Positions 1-8,323 of a stretch of 64,000 nucleotides of DNA are shown one piece after another. The notes beneath the pieces were generated by a model. That model had not been told where the DNA came from. It saw only the letters and a program-made list of their open reading frames with translations, and ran no database searches. Numbering within the stretch: the stretch's first letter is position 1; every line of letters starts with the position of its first letter. The stretch is from Marimonas arenosa (GTDB taxonomy: Bacteria > Pseudomonadota > Alphaproteobacteria > Rhodobacterales > Rhodobacteraceae). The DNA is taken from contig NZ_JANHAX010000001.1 in the NCBI RefSeq assembly GCF_030848945.1, positions 496,001 through 560,000 on the forward strand, in the 5' to 3' direction. The translations under genes were made by a program, and so were the position numbers.

Positions 1-882
1 CCCCAGCGTGATCGGAGCGTTGGTCCAGCCGCTCACGTCGACCGCCGCGACCACGGCATCGACACCAGCATCCGCTGCGCGCATCGCGGTCAACAAGTCC
101 TGCTCGTCCTGGCCCAGCAAGGCGTCGATTACCGCATCGGCGATTGCGGCATCAGCCGGGGTGCGGAACCGCAGGTCACGGAAATGCACCTCGGCCTCGT
201 AGATCGTGCGCAGCCACGGGTAATATGCCGCGCCATAACGCAGGTTCTCGGTGCCCGCTTCAGAGCGGAAAATCGCCGCCGGATCGGTGCCGACGGCTGG
301 CGCCGCATTGCCGCTGCGCAGATCCATAATGGTGAAACGGTCCTGCAGGTCGCCGCATTGCGCAAGCGCCGCCTTGTGCAGGCTGCCCTGCTGCACGTCG
401 CTCAGGATTACCGCATCCGGGAACAGGATCAATGTCGGCGCATCGATGCCGCGCAACGCCTCGACCCCACCCTGAAGCCCGGTTGTGCTGGTGCCCAGCG
501 ACACCTGCGCCGGATAGGTGCCGACCGACACAACGAAGCAGGGTCCGCCACCATTGGCGAAATATTGCCGGAGCGCGGTGAACATGTAGTACCGCCGCGC
601 GGCCAGCGTGTCGTCCAGGGGCGTAACCGCGCCGATGGCGTTACCGGCCGCGGTATCGAGTTGCACATTCCACGCCGCGGGGCGGAAGCCGCCGCCGAAA
701 CGGGCTTCGAAATCAAGAAGCGAGGAGATCCGCGTCGGCACGCGGTTGAGCGACCCGCCATCCGCGCCGGTGGCGCGCTCGGTATAGCCCACGAAAGCAG
801 GAACGGCGGTTTCCACCGGCACCACCGATGGGGGGAAAACGCTGATCTCTTCGATAAAGACACCGGGTGTCGTATAGTTCAT
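1..882 (-). CDS. Phage tail sheath family protein of an eCIS (3' end outside window)
   Basis: Reading leftward from an ATG at 882, the frame stays open to the window edge for 294 codons, so the C-terminal part is missing. The protein begins MNYTTPGVFIEEISVFPPS and continues with PSVVPVETAVPAF, the same N-terminal pattern as the complete sheath gene at 920-2380. It also carries the sheath-like run ALRQYFANGGGPCFVVSVG near residue 90. Contractile sheath subunits polymerise around the inner tube and drive it into a target when the sheath contracts. The gene lies 37 bases after its paralogue in the same operon. Injection systems of the Afp/PVC type usually encode two or three sheath paralogues, so a second copy is expected. 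That it is a sheath is well supported; its exact assembly role cannot be judged. Confidence 0.85.
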   Translation of the reverse strand, partial: MNYTTPGVFIEEISVFPPSVVPVETAVPAFVGYTERATGADGGSLNRVPTRISSLLDFEARFGGGFRPAAWNVQLDTAAGNAIGAVTPLDDTLAARRYYMFTALRQYFANGGGPCFVVSVGTYPAQVSLGTSTTGLQGGVEALRGIDAPTLILFPDAVILSDVQQGSLHKAALAQCGDLQDRFTIMDLRSGNAAPAVGTDPAAIFRSEAGTENLRYGAAYYPWLRTIYEAEVHFRDLRFRTPADAAIADAVIDALLGQDEQDLLTAMRAADAGVDAVVAAVDVSGWTNAPITLG

Positions 883-919
883 TTTGGGACCTCCTGACTG
901 GTCCGGGCACTCGCGGCCC

Positions 920-2380
920 TCATGCGGTTGGCAGGATGTGCGAGAAGCGCAGCACGATGAATTCGGCCGGACGGACCACGGCCATGCCAATCTCGACGTT
1001 CAGCCGTCCTTCCAGCACGTCCTGGGCGGTCATGGTCGTGCCCAAACCGACACGGACGAAAAACGCCTCGCCCGGGGTTGCCCCGGCCAGCGCGCCGTCG
1101 CGCCACTGGTTGGTGAGGAAATTCTCGATCATGCCTTTCACCCGGGCCTGGGTCGCAGCATTGTTCGGCGCAAAAACAAAAGGATAAGATGCTTTTTTGC
1201 AGCTTTCCTCGACCATATTGAAGAACCGCCTGACACTGATGTAGCGCCATTCGTTCGAGTTTCCGTCCAGCGTACGTGCACCCCAGACCATCGTGCCGCG
1301 ACCGGTGAATTCGCGGATCGCATTGACCGACTTGCCGGTCGAGTGCACGTTCATATGGTCGTTCAGCGCCTTATCGATCTTGACCGTCAGGTCGCGCACC
1401 CCGGTCAGGCTCACGTTGCCGGGCGCCTTGAACACGCCGCGGGTGCGATCGACCGTGGCATAGGCACCGGCGATCGCCGGTCCCGGTGGCAGCGTGACCG
1501 AGAATGCATCGAGCGAAGCACGAATCCGGCCGTATAGCGCCGGGTTGGCATTGGCGCCCTCGCGCAGTTCGGCCAGCGTGCGCCCATTGGCGGGGCTCGG
1601 CGGCGGCTGAATCTCGCCGCTATCGTCGCGGAAGGCACCCTGAGACACGGTGATCGTCGACTCGTCCCAGGGCCAACCGATCGTCGTGCGGATTTGCGGG
1701 TGATAGACTGCGCCATATTTCAGGTTCGACGTGCCAATACCGTTACGGAACTCGTCGATTTCGCCCTGCCCCGGCTGATCGCCGCCCAGGATGTCGCCAA
1801 TCAGGAACCGGTCGCCCAGATCGGCGCATTGCTTCAGCGCCGTGCTCAGTACGGTGTGGTAAAGTGCCCGGTTGGTGGCGTTGACCGGTGTCATCATCGA
1901 CAGGTCTGGCATGACGATCAGGGTCGGTTCATCCTCCAGCGCAAGTGCTGCCAGCCCGGCGGTGTGGGTATCGGCGATCTCGCTCGCATTGCGCGCCGAA
2001 TGATCCCCAAGCGACACGACGTAACAGTCGCCGCCGCCATTCATGTAGAAATGCCGCAGCGCGTGGTTTAGCGTGAAGCTGGCCGCCGTTGCCACCGTGC
2101 CGCCCATGCCGCGCGGATCGCCAACACCCGAAGCCGGAACCCCGTCGGCATCCACCGCTACCTCGAACCCGCCGATCGACGGCGCGGCGCCGAATAGCAG
2201 TTCGAATTCCAGCAGGCTGGTAATCCTCCGCGGCTGGTTGACCAAGGGCTCGCCGCGGTATTGGGTATTGCGTGTATAGCCCAGAAAGGCCGGCACTGCC
2301 GTCTCCACCGGCACCACCGACGGAGGGAATTTCGTGATTTCTTCGACATAGACGCCTGGGGTTCGGTACGTTTCGGCCAT
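920..2380 (-). CDS. Phage tail sheath family protein (eCIS contractile sheath)
   Basis: A complete 486-residue sheath subunit. The N terminus MAETYRTPGVYVEEITKFPP is the classic sheath start. A central region has FYMNGGGDCYVVSLG and LIVMPDLSMMTP, and the C-terminal third (about residues 330-486) has the sheath core signature, including MVWGARTLDG, RRFFNMVEESCKKA and a final beta-rich segment. The length fits Afp/PVC sheath proteins. It lies between the 454-residue eCIS protein and a second sheath gene, all on the minus strand with short gaps, so they are probably co-transcribed. With the Pvc16-like gene upstream, this points to an extracellular contractile injection system rather than an ordinary prophage: no capsid, portal or terminase gene is visible. 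Confidence 0.93.
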   Translation of the reverse strand: MAETYRTPGVYVEEITKFPPSVVPVETAVPAFLGYTRNTQYRGEPLVNQPRRITSLLEFELLFGAAPSIGGFEVAVDADGVPASGVGDPRGMGGTVATAASFTLNHALRHFYMNGGGDCYVVSLGDHSARNASEIADTHTAGLAALALEDEPTLIVMPDLSMMTPVNATNRALYHTVLSTALKQCADLGDRFLIGDILGGDQPGQGEIDEFRNGIGTSNLKYGAVYHPQIRTTIGWPWDESTITVSQGAFRDDSGEIQPPPSPANGRTLAELREGANANPALYGRIRASLDAFSVTLPPGPAIAGAYATVDRTRGVFKAPGNVSLTGVRDLTVKIDKALNDHMNVHSTGKSVNAIREFTGRGTMVWGARTLDGNSNEWRYISVRRFFNMVEESCKKASYPFVFAPNNAATQARVKGMIENFLTNQWRDGALAGATPGEAFFVRVGLGTTMTAQDVLEGRLNVEIGMAVVRPAEFIVLRFSHILPTA

Positions 2381-2389
2381 GGGTCTCGC

Positions 2390-3754
2390 TCAGCTAAAGG
2401 GTGGAAGGTTGGAAAGATGGACGTCGGCGAACCATTCGCCGGCCTCCTTGCTCAGGCCCGACGGATCGGCGCGCGCCAGAAAGATGCGTTCGTCGATGCC
2501 AGCGGTGGCAGGGTCGTCCTGGCGCAGAAGCGTGCCCGCGCCGATCCGGGTCAGGGCCCGCATATCGGTCCCAAGAAGAATGTTCGCATCGGTCGTGTCG
2601 GCAACAACCTCGGCGCCGGCGCCGACCGGCTGAGGTGCCGCGAAACGATAGCGCAGCCGGGCAGCCGCATTGGCAAAGCGCAACTCGTAGCGCGGCGAAC
2701 GGATCAGTCCGGTATTGTCCAGAAGCGCAAAGTCGCCAACGCCTGGGCCGATCTCGATCACGCCCAGCCAGCGGGCGGAGAACGCCGCCGCATCGAGATA
2801 GAAATCAAGCCCCAGCGCCGGCAAAGCCGCGCCTGTGCCGTCATGCACATCCAGCCGGTATCTCCCCGGCGGCAGGTCGCCCAGCGCCACCGGCAGCCGG
2901 ACCAGCGGGTCGGTGTCCTCGAAGCTGCGGCGCCGCAGAACCGGGCCGCCGCCGGGCCGCCGCACCCGGACTTCAAGCCGTGTCGCCGCCGCTGCACCGA
3001 CATCGATCTCGAAGTTCGGCGGGCGCAACACAACCTGATCCGCGCCGGTCGCGTACTGGTTGGCGACGGGACCCAGATCGGCCCAGTCGGCGGCGTTGCC
3101 GAGATTGGCGCCCGGCGCGTTCTGCAGCGCCCGGAACAGGTGATCGCCGCTCATCACCACCGCTCCCACCGCGTAGCTTTCGGCTGGGTCGTGTGTAGCG
3201 GTCGGGCGCCGCTGCCAGTCCGCCGCCAATGGCAGCGCCGACGGCCCGGTATCGCGCCGTGCCTGGAACAGCCGTGTGTCAGCGCCTAGATATTCGGCAC
3301 GCAACTCACCGGCTTGCCAAACCCGCACGGGGTCATGCGCCGGCACCTGCCGGCTCAGATGTAACTCACCACCGCGTGCATTGCCGCTGGCGTTGCCGAA
3401 CACGTGAAATCCAACGCCCAAGCCCGCCGTATAGGCGGTAAAGCTCGGATCGGTGACCTCAAGTGCGAAACGCAGCAGATCGCTGCCAGCCATCGGCCGG
3501 CGTGGCGCCGTACTTCCCCGTGCAAGCTCTACACCCAGCCTAGCGCCTTCAGCCGTTGTCTTGAACAGCAGCCCACGACCGGCCATCAGCCGACGGGTTT
3601 CGGCGGTAGGCGCGATCCGCATCCATTTTGCCGCGGGCCGAGCCCGGCGCAGCCGCATCTGCGTGTCTTCCGGCAGCGCCTCGTGCAGCACGGCGTCCGA
3701 ATTCAGCCAGTAGTCGTGCCGCAATCGCAGGTCGAAAAGCACGCCGAACGCCAT
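2390..3754 (-). CDS. eCIS-associated protein of unknown function with a possible carbohydrate-binding module
   Basis: A 454-residue protein that I do not recognise as a named family. It directly abuts the Pvc16-like gene (stop codon at 3755-3757, this ATG at 3754) and lies 9 bases from the sheath gene, so it belongs to the operon. It has no signal peptide or membrane segment and is rich in beta-type sequence. Residues about 190-230 (ESYAVGAVVMSGDHLFRALQ, then an NxG and ADWADLG) resemble the small chitin-binding type-3 / CBM5-12 fold, in which Y-x-x-G-x-V and a terminal W-x-x-L-G recur. Residues 250-330 look like immunoglobulin-like beta repeats. It could be a tail fibre, a baseplate decoration or a structural adaptor; the binding idea is inference from motif shape only. 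Confidence 0.6.
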   Translation of the reverse strand: MAFGVLFDLRLRHDYWLNSDAVLHEALPEDTQMRLRRARPAAKWMRIAPTAETRRLMAGRGLLFKTTAEGARLGVELARGSTAPRRPMAGSDLLRFALEVTDPSFTAYTAGLGVGFHVFGNASGNARGGELHLSRQVPAHDPVRVWQAGELRAEYLGADTRLFQARRDTGPSALPLAADWQRRPTATHDPAESYAVGAVVMSGDHLFRALQNAPGANLGNAADWADLGPVANQYATGADQVVLRPPNFEIDVGAAAATRLEVRVRRPGGGPVLRRRSFEDTDPLVRLPVALGDLPPGRYRLDVHDGTGAALPALGLDFYLDAAAFSARWLGVIEIGPGVGDFALLDNTGLIRSPRYELRFANAAARLRYRFAAPQPVGAGAEVVADTTDANILLGTDMRALTRIGAGTLLRQDDPATAGIDERIFLARADPSGLSKEAGEWFADVHLSNLPPFS

Positions 3755-4378
3755 TCAGCCGCCCTCCCGCGCCAGCGACGCCTGGGTGTCGTGCAGATGC
3801 AGAGGGATATCCAAAATCTCTCCACCGCCGCGCGCCGGTCGATCCTCGGACAGCCCAACCAGCCGCGCGCGATATGCCAGGAATGGCAACCCCTTGCCGC
3901 CCAGTGCACCCCAGATGAAAGAGGTCTCTTCCAGTGACACGGTGACCAGTTCGAGTGTCACCTTCAGTTCCGTCCCCGGCGCCAGCGCCGGCAACGCCCC
4001 GGGGTAAAGCCCCGGATCGAAGCGCCGCTGCGACTGAAAAAAAGCCGCCACCTGTCCAATCCGCGTCAGGGCGGTTCCGTAGTTGGAAAAATTGGCCGAA
4101 AAGACCAGGAAAAGGTTCAGGTGAACCGGTCGATTGCGTACCACCACCCCACCGCTTTCGACAAAGGCAGTCGGCCCGTTTTTCAGTGCGCCTTCTTCCT
4201 CGACATTCAGAAGCGTCAGCAGAATCTTGTTGTCCAGTCCCGACGTGCCGTTGCCCCCGTCGATCTGGGCCGGGCTACCTGGTACCGCTATGTCGGCGCT
4301 GCCTACCACGTTGCCCTCGCGGGCGTGCAGGTACTGGTTCAGCCCGAACAGCAATAGCGTGGCGGTTTCGGAAATCAT
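3755..4378 (-). CDS. DUF4255 domain protein, Pvc16/Afp16-like (eCIS tail terminator)
   Basis: A 207-residue protein beginning MISETATLLLFGLNQYLHAR, with LLTLLNVEEEGALKN near residue 55, VHLNLFLVFSANFSNYGTAL near 84 and a following FFQSQRRFDPG. These features are typical of the DUF4255/Pvc16 N-terminal family. In Afp and PVC particles this protein is the cap or terminator that ends tube and sheath assembly. Known members often carry an extra C-terminal part; this one ends soon after the core domain. It lies first in the structural block, three bases after the small gene at 4382-4588, and joins the 454-residue gene without a gap. The family call is firm; the capping role is transferred from characterised systems. 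Confidence 0.85.
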   Translation of the reverse strand: MISETATLLLFGLNQYLHAREGNVVGSADIAVPGSPAQIDGGNGTSGLDNKILLTLLNVEEEGALKNGPTAFVESGGVVVRNRPVHLNLFLVFSANFSNYGTALTRIGQVAAFFQSQRRFDPGLYPGALPALAPGTELKVTLELVTVSLEETSFIWGALGGKGLPFLAYRARLVGLSEDRPARGGGEILDIPLHLHDTQASLAREGG

Positions 4379-4381
4379 CGG

Positions 4382-4588
4382 TTACTCGCCCCGCTCGTCG
4401 TCTTCGGGAAAACCCGGCGCAAGTTCGTGCAAGGCCCGCCCCAGCCCTGCCAGTGAACGGAAATGGCGCAATGCGCCGGATTCCACGCAGCGGGCGCTGC
4501 CACGCCAGAGCGGTGGGCCCGGCTGCTCGCGATGCTCGCACCAAAGGGTGACCACATAGACCTCTGCGTCAAAGGTTTCATCTTCCAT
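4382..4588 (-). CDS. Small hypothetical protein at the head of the eCIS operon
   Basis: A 68-residue acidic protein beginning MEDETFDAEVYVVTLWCEHR. The ATG at 4588 is preferred because a GGGGCG ribosome-binding sequence sits just upstream; a frame extending to 4618 has no such support and would run towards the operator. The next gene starts three bases after its stop, which implies translational coupling with the Pvc16-like protein. No domain is recognised. It could be an assembly chaperone or small regulator of the particle, but nothing in the sequence decides this. It is the first gene downstream of the GTGAC repeats, so it marks the operon start. Confidence 0.6.
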   Translation of the reverse strand: MEDETFDAEVYVVTLWCEHREQPGPPLWRGSARCVESGALRHFRSLAGLGRALHELAPGFPEDDERGE

Positions 4589-4636
4589 CGCCCCGAATGA
4601 CCTGTGCGTGGTTTGCACTCAGAGTGACGGGGCGCC

Positions 4637-4674
4637 GTCACCGGCCGGTCACGGCCTCGTCACAGAAGCGTCAC
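4637..4674 (-). promoter_or_regulatory. Four GTGAC direct repeats at 11-bp spacing: probable SARP operator
   Basis: On the minus strand GTGAC starts at 4674, 4663, 4652 and 4641, exactly 11 bases apart each time; the heptamers are GTGACGC, GTGACGA, GTGACCG and GTGACGG. SARP regulators bind heptameric direct repeats spaced 11 or 22 bases, on one face of the helix, close to the -10 element. The array lies 49 bases upstream of the first eCIS operon gene and downstream of the SARP gene itself. The repeat is seen directly; binding is inferred. No convincing -10 was found. Confidence 0.7.
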
Positions 4675-4679
4675 GGGCG

Positions 4680-4704
4680 AAAAAATCCGGCCGGACTTCG
4701 CCGG
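4680..4704 (-). terminator. Possible weak terminator after the SARP gene
   Basis: On the minus strand CCGGC and GCCGG can pair around an 8-base loop (4687-4704), followed at once by six Ts (4685-4680). The stem is only 5 bp. Its place between the SARP gene and the operator would separate the two transcription units. Confidence 0.4.
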
Positions 4705-4897
4705 TTATTTCGCGCTGCCCGAGTTACCGGGGATCTGTGGGGTCAAGTGGATCTCGGAACCGCCGCACGCTCGGCGGCTTCCGGCTTGGGGCCATCATGC
4801 GCACCCCGCGCGGACAACGGGTTCTGGGCGCCAGGTCTTGCCTGGGTGCCATGGCCATCGAAGCGCACTTCGGACCGACCCCGTCAGTGCTTTGAAG

Positions 4898-5800
4898 TTA
4901 ATGTGTGACCGGGCGGTCATCCCGCTCGGAAATCCGCGCAGCAAGATCGGCATGCGACAGCGCCAGTTCCTGAAGCGCCGCCTCGACCCGGCGCAGCGCC
5001 CGGTCAAGCTCGGCATCGGCCGAACAGGAATGCGTCTTCGGCGCTGCCAATGCCTCCCGCGTCGCAATCTCCGCCCTGAGCGCGCGAGTCTCCGGCATCG
5101 GCGCAATGCCCAGTTCCTCGGCGATAATCCGGGTGCAGAATTCGTATTGCCGCAGCGCCTGAACTCTCTGGCCAAGTTTCAGATACAGCCGGATAACTTC
5201 TCGATGCACCGATTCGCGCAGCGGGTCACGGTCGAGAATGCGCCGCCCGTAGATCAGCGCTCGTTCGTATTCGCCGGCATCGCGGGTCGCGACCATCAGC
5301 GCGAAAAGCGCCCGCGACCGCGCCGCGTTCAGCCGTTCGCGCTCCAGGATGACCCAATCGTCGTAATAGCCTTCCAGAAGCTCGCCCTCCAACCCGGCCA
5401 CCCCGGAATCCAGCGCCGCAAAGGCATCCGGACAGCGCGAGATATCGCCGCGGCGTGCATGCGCTCGCTGGAACGCGACTGCATCGCACCGGATATCGGC
5501 CGACCAGTTCAGCCCGATCTCGCCCGCCGTCGCCGTCAGGAACCGACCGCGATCGGCGCGGCCGGGTTCGATCGCCCGGCGCAACCGCCACAGTGCGGTC
5601 TTGAGCGCACCGCGTGCCCGCTCGGGCGGCGCATCGCTCCACAATTGTGCAGCCAGTTTCTCGCGCGCATGCGGGCAAGCGTTGTTCAGTGCGAGAAATC
5701 CCAGAAGACGGACCTCGGAACGGGTGGTGGGGCTCGTCCAGCCGGTTCCATGAAGCGACACGGCCGGCGCCCCGAAAAGGCGGATGTTCAATGCAACCAT
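4898..5800 (-). CDS. SARP/BTAD-family transcriptional activator
   Basis: A 300-residue regulator. Residues about 3-95 (MVALNIRLFGAPAVSLHG, then LLGFLALN, LWSDAPPERARGALKTALWR) form an OmpR-like winged-helix DNA-binding domain of the SARP type. Residues about 100-245 match the bacterial transcriptional activation domain, with the typical ELLEGYYDDWVILERERL and RILDRDPLRESVHREVIRLY. A short helical tail follows. It lacks the NB-ARC/TPR extension of large AfsR proteins. SARPs are best known as activators of secondary-metabolite clusters in actinobacteria; here it stands upstream of an eCIS operon in the same direction, with an 11-bp periodic repeat between. The inference is direct activation of the injection system. 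The regulator family is clear. Confidence 0.88.
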   Translation of the reverse strand: MVALNIRLFGAPAVSLHGTGWTSPTTRSEVRLLGFLALNNACPHAREKLAAQLWSDAPPERARGALKTALWRLRRAIEPGRADRGRFLTATAGEIGLNWSADIRCDAVAFQRAHARRGDISRCPDAFAALDSGVAGLEGELLEGYYDDWVILERERLNAARSRALFALMVATRDAGEYERALIYGRRILDRDPLRESVHREVIRLYLKLGQRVQALRQYEFCTRIIAEELGIAPMPETRALRAEIATREALAAPKTHSCSADAELDRALRRVEAALQELALSHADLAARISERDDRPVTH

Positions 5801-6132
5801 GGACCTGCAATCTCAGGTAAAAAAAGCATGACAAGTCGCAAAACGCGATCACGTGTAAATATGACCCTGACTACCATGTATGGGCGAACCGCGCAACGCG
5901 CGCACCGGTCCTGTCCCGGGGGTTGGCGGGTCTCCGCCCGTGCTACGTTCTACTCCTTCCCGCAAGGCAGCGCCGGCGCGCGCACCCGAACCCGAAGGTT
6001 CCGTCGGTGACTGCGAAACTTTTGGCGAAGGTGCCCTTTTCACGTTTTTGCTCGCGGCAACGCAGCAGCGATCGCTTCTCGACGCACGACCAGTCCGCAT
6101 CGCGCGTCACCCGTCGCGCTGGAACGAGACCT

Positions 6133-6246
6133 TGTGCCGGTGGCGCGCACTTCGCGGGTCGCATCAACCCGGTGCATTCTCTGCCCGACAAGTTTATCAA
6201 CCCGCCGCAGCTTCGTGACAATTTCCTCCGGCCTGTGCCTCTTCAT
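6133..6246 (-). pseudogene. Remnant of an IS3-family transposase orfA (IS407-like)
   Basis: From an ATG at 6246 the minus strand reads MKRHRPEEIVTKLRRVDKLV, close to the well-known start of IS407/IS3-group OrfA proteins (xRHRPEEIVxKLRxVDxLxxQG). The similarity fades after about 35 codons, where the helix-turn-helix continuation should follow, and no OrfB is present. The upstream GGATCAGGGGGGCT also looks like an IS leader. This is a decayed fragment left by a past insertion next to the eCIS locus. Confidence 0.6.
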
Positions 6247-6612
6247 AGCCCCCCTGATCCTCCGTTTTCCTGAACATATCGGCGGACCCCTTCAGTTGGG
6301 GAGGATGAATTATCCACTCGGCTGACCGTCGTTGATGGCCTTCATGCAGGCGCTCATGGCCATGTCCGACCACCCGCCAAAAAGACGTCTGCGCAAGCAC
6401 GGTCGCCTTCTCCTGGGCTGAATCGCCCGAAGAGAACCTAGCGGTAACGCGCCAAGCACGCCCTATCAGTTCAGCGGCCGCGGCCACGCAGCGAAAACGT
6501 GAGCCCGCCTGGGTCACCGGCACCGTCAGGATATCTGGGCACAAGCTGCCGATTGCCGGTACCCCCAGAAACCTTCCTGTTGTCGGAAGAGGTTTCCCTG
6601 AACCTGGAAGGC

Positions 6613-6743
6613 AAATTCCCTGTTGCTAAAAAGAACAGAGAACTGAGCCCTAAGGCATTGTTCCCGCCTCCATACTCAGGGACCAATTCCCGGGATCGGG
6701 CCGATATCGCGTCGAAACCGGCGGATCTCCTGAAAATTCCCTG
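6613..6743. repeat. Interspersed AAATTCCCTG repeats
   Basis: AAATTCCCTG occurs at 6613-6622 and 6734-6743. Related forms lie at 6595-6602 (TTCCCTGA) and about 6684-6693 (CAATTCCCGG). Read on the minus strand they are GGGAATT-type units spread over some 150 bases without an open frame. They resemble the intergenic filler often seen around decayed insertion sequences, but the origin is not established. Confidence 0.4.
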
Positions 6744-6970
6744 CAACCAGGGAGTTCAAGGTCGAGACCGGTTCGCTCAAGACTGCCTGCACCGAGATGA
6801 ACTGCTCGATCTGGTCGCAGGCCAAGCTTCCGGCCAGCAGGGTCCGTCGCGCCGATACCGATGGTGCCCGCGGTGTAAACCGACCGGCTTTTGTCGCTTC
6901 CCGGCAAGCGCTGGCGCTTCCCCCGACGCTCAATGGCGGCACCCGTTCCACCGCTGGAAAGGCCGGTTAC

Positions 6971-8323
6971 ATGAGCTTCGCCCCGATCGCCGATTTCGTT
7001 CTCGGCGCTCCCGATATCCCCGACAGCGCCTATGACATGGCTGCCACTCTGCTCATCGACACCATTGGAATCACCGCTGCAGCAGCCGGGCTCGACGCCG
7101 GGCAGATCGCCCGCGACCACGCGGCAGCCTTCCACGCCGCTGGAGCGCCCGAGCACGCCGCGCCCATGCTGTTCGATGGCCGCCCGGTCTCGATCCCCGG
7201 GGCAGCCTTTGCCGCCGCGACCCAGACCGACAATCTCGACGGCCACGACGGGCTCAACGCCACCAAGGGCCATATCGGCTGCGCCGTGGTGCCGGCGCTG
7301 TTCGCCTTTGCCGCCCAACGCCCCGACCTCTCGGCCCGCGAAGCCCTGACGGCAATGATCCTCGCCTACGAGATCTCGGCCCGTGCTGCGATCACTCTGC
7401 ATGCGACCGTCAGCGACTACCACACCTCCGGCGCCTGGAACGCGCTCGGGGTCGCCGCACTGGGGGCGCGGCTCCTGGAACTCACCTCGGACCAACTCCG
7501 CCAGGCGCTCGGCATCGCCGAGTACCACGGGCCACGGTCGCAGATGATGCGCGAGATTGCCCATCCCACCATGCTGCACGACGGATCCGGTATGGGCGCG
7601 CTGGTCGGCTCGATGGCAGCGCTGCTGGCGCAGCAAGGCTTCACCGGCGCGCCGGCGATCACCGTTGACAGCGCCGAAGCGGTCCCGTTCTGGGCCGACC
7701 TGGGCACCGACTGGACCATCAAGAAAAACTACATCAAGCCCTACCCGATCTGCCGCTGGGCCCATGGCGCGCTCGAAGCGCTGGAGCAGATCCGGCGCCG
7801 GCAGAACTTTACCGCCGACGACGTGACCGCGATCGATGTCGCCACCTTCGCTCAGTCTGCCGCGCTCTATCCCGGCCTGCCGGAAACCACCGGTCAGGCG
7901 CAATATGCCCTGCCCTTCCCCTTGGCGGTGCTGATGGTGCATGGCGCCATAGGTCCCGATCACATTTCGGGCCCCGGCTTGCGCGACCCACAGGTCGCGG
8001 CATTACTACCGCGCATCACCGTGCGTGAGGAACCGCGCCATTCCGCCCGCTTTCCCGCCGGGCGCTGGTCGGATGTCACCGTCACGCTGCGCGATGGCAC
8101 GCGGCTGGACTCGGGTGACACCAACGCCCGCGGCGGCCCCGAAGCCCCGCTGACACTCGACGAAATCGCGACCAAGTTCCGCACGATGACCGTCGGGCTT
8201 AGCCCCACCCGCACCGAGGCACTCTGGACGATGCGGGCTCGCCTGCTTGATCCCGGCACGGCTTTCGCGGACCTGGCCGCGCTCAGCCTCGACCCGCCGG
8301 AAACCGCGTCGCCACCGGGCTAA
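6971..8323 (+). CDS. MmgE/PrpD family protein
   Basis: A 450-residue cytosolic protein starting MSFAPIADFVLGAPDIPDSA; the ATG at 6971 follows a GGAAAGG sequence, and upstream in-frame codons fall in IS debris. Typical family features are TLLIDTIGITAAAAG near residue 27, TQTDNLDGHDGLNATKGHIG near 85 and KPYPICRWAHGALEAL near 260. The family includes 2-methylcitrate dehydratase (PrpD) and cis-aconitate decarboxylase, all acting on small tricarboxylic acids. No prpB or prpC gene is nearby, so the substrate is unknown. A second member lies at 19699-20988 on the other strand. The gene ends in TAA or TGA-type context close to a small frame and convergent to ntrX. Confidence 0.85.
   Translation: MSFAPIADFVLGAPDIPDSAYDMAATLLIDTIGITAAAAGLDAGQIARDHAAAFHAAGAPEHAAPMLFDGRPVSIPGAAFAAATQTDNLDGHDGLNATKGHIGCAVVPALFAFAAQRPDLSAREALTAMILAYEISARAAITLHATVSDYHTSGAWNALGVAALGARLLELTSDQLRQALGIAEYHGPRSQMMREIAHPTMLHDGSGMGALVGSMAALLAQQGFTGAPAITVDSAEAVPFWADLGTDWTIKKNYIKPYPICRWAHGALEALEQIRRRQNFTADDVTAIDVATFAQSAALYPGLPETTGQAQYALPFPLAVLMVHGAIGPDHISGPGLRDPQVAALLPRITVREEPRHSARFPAGRWSDVTVTLRDGTRLDSGDTNARGGPEAPLTLDEIATKFRTMTVGLSPTRTEALWTMRARLLDPGTAFADLAALSLDPPETASPPG

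Larger units (their letters stand above)
5801..6970. other. Non-coding region with insertion-sequence debris
   Basis: No intact gene is seen in these 1170 bases. The part next to the SARP gene (5801-5880) is relatively AT-rich and probably holds that gene's promoter. About 6130-6300 contains the start of an IS3-family orfA on the minus strand. About 6545-6950 contains scattered GGGAATT-type motifs. Frames here are broken or lack family resemblance. The region separates the accessory injection-system locus from conserved chromosomal genes. Confidence 0.6.

Noticed and set aside
1-5800. Ordinary prophage
   Set aside because: Only sheath and Pvc16-like genes are present, with no capsid, portal, terminase, integrase or lysis gene; the SARP regulator also argues against a phage.
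4838-6010. A plus-strand frame of 390 codons over the SARP gene
   Set aside because: It is the mirror of the SARP gene, which has clear winged-helix and BTAD motifs.
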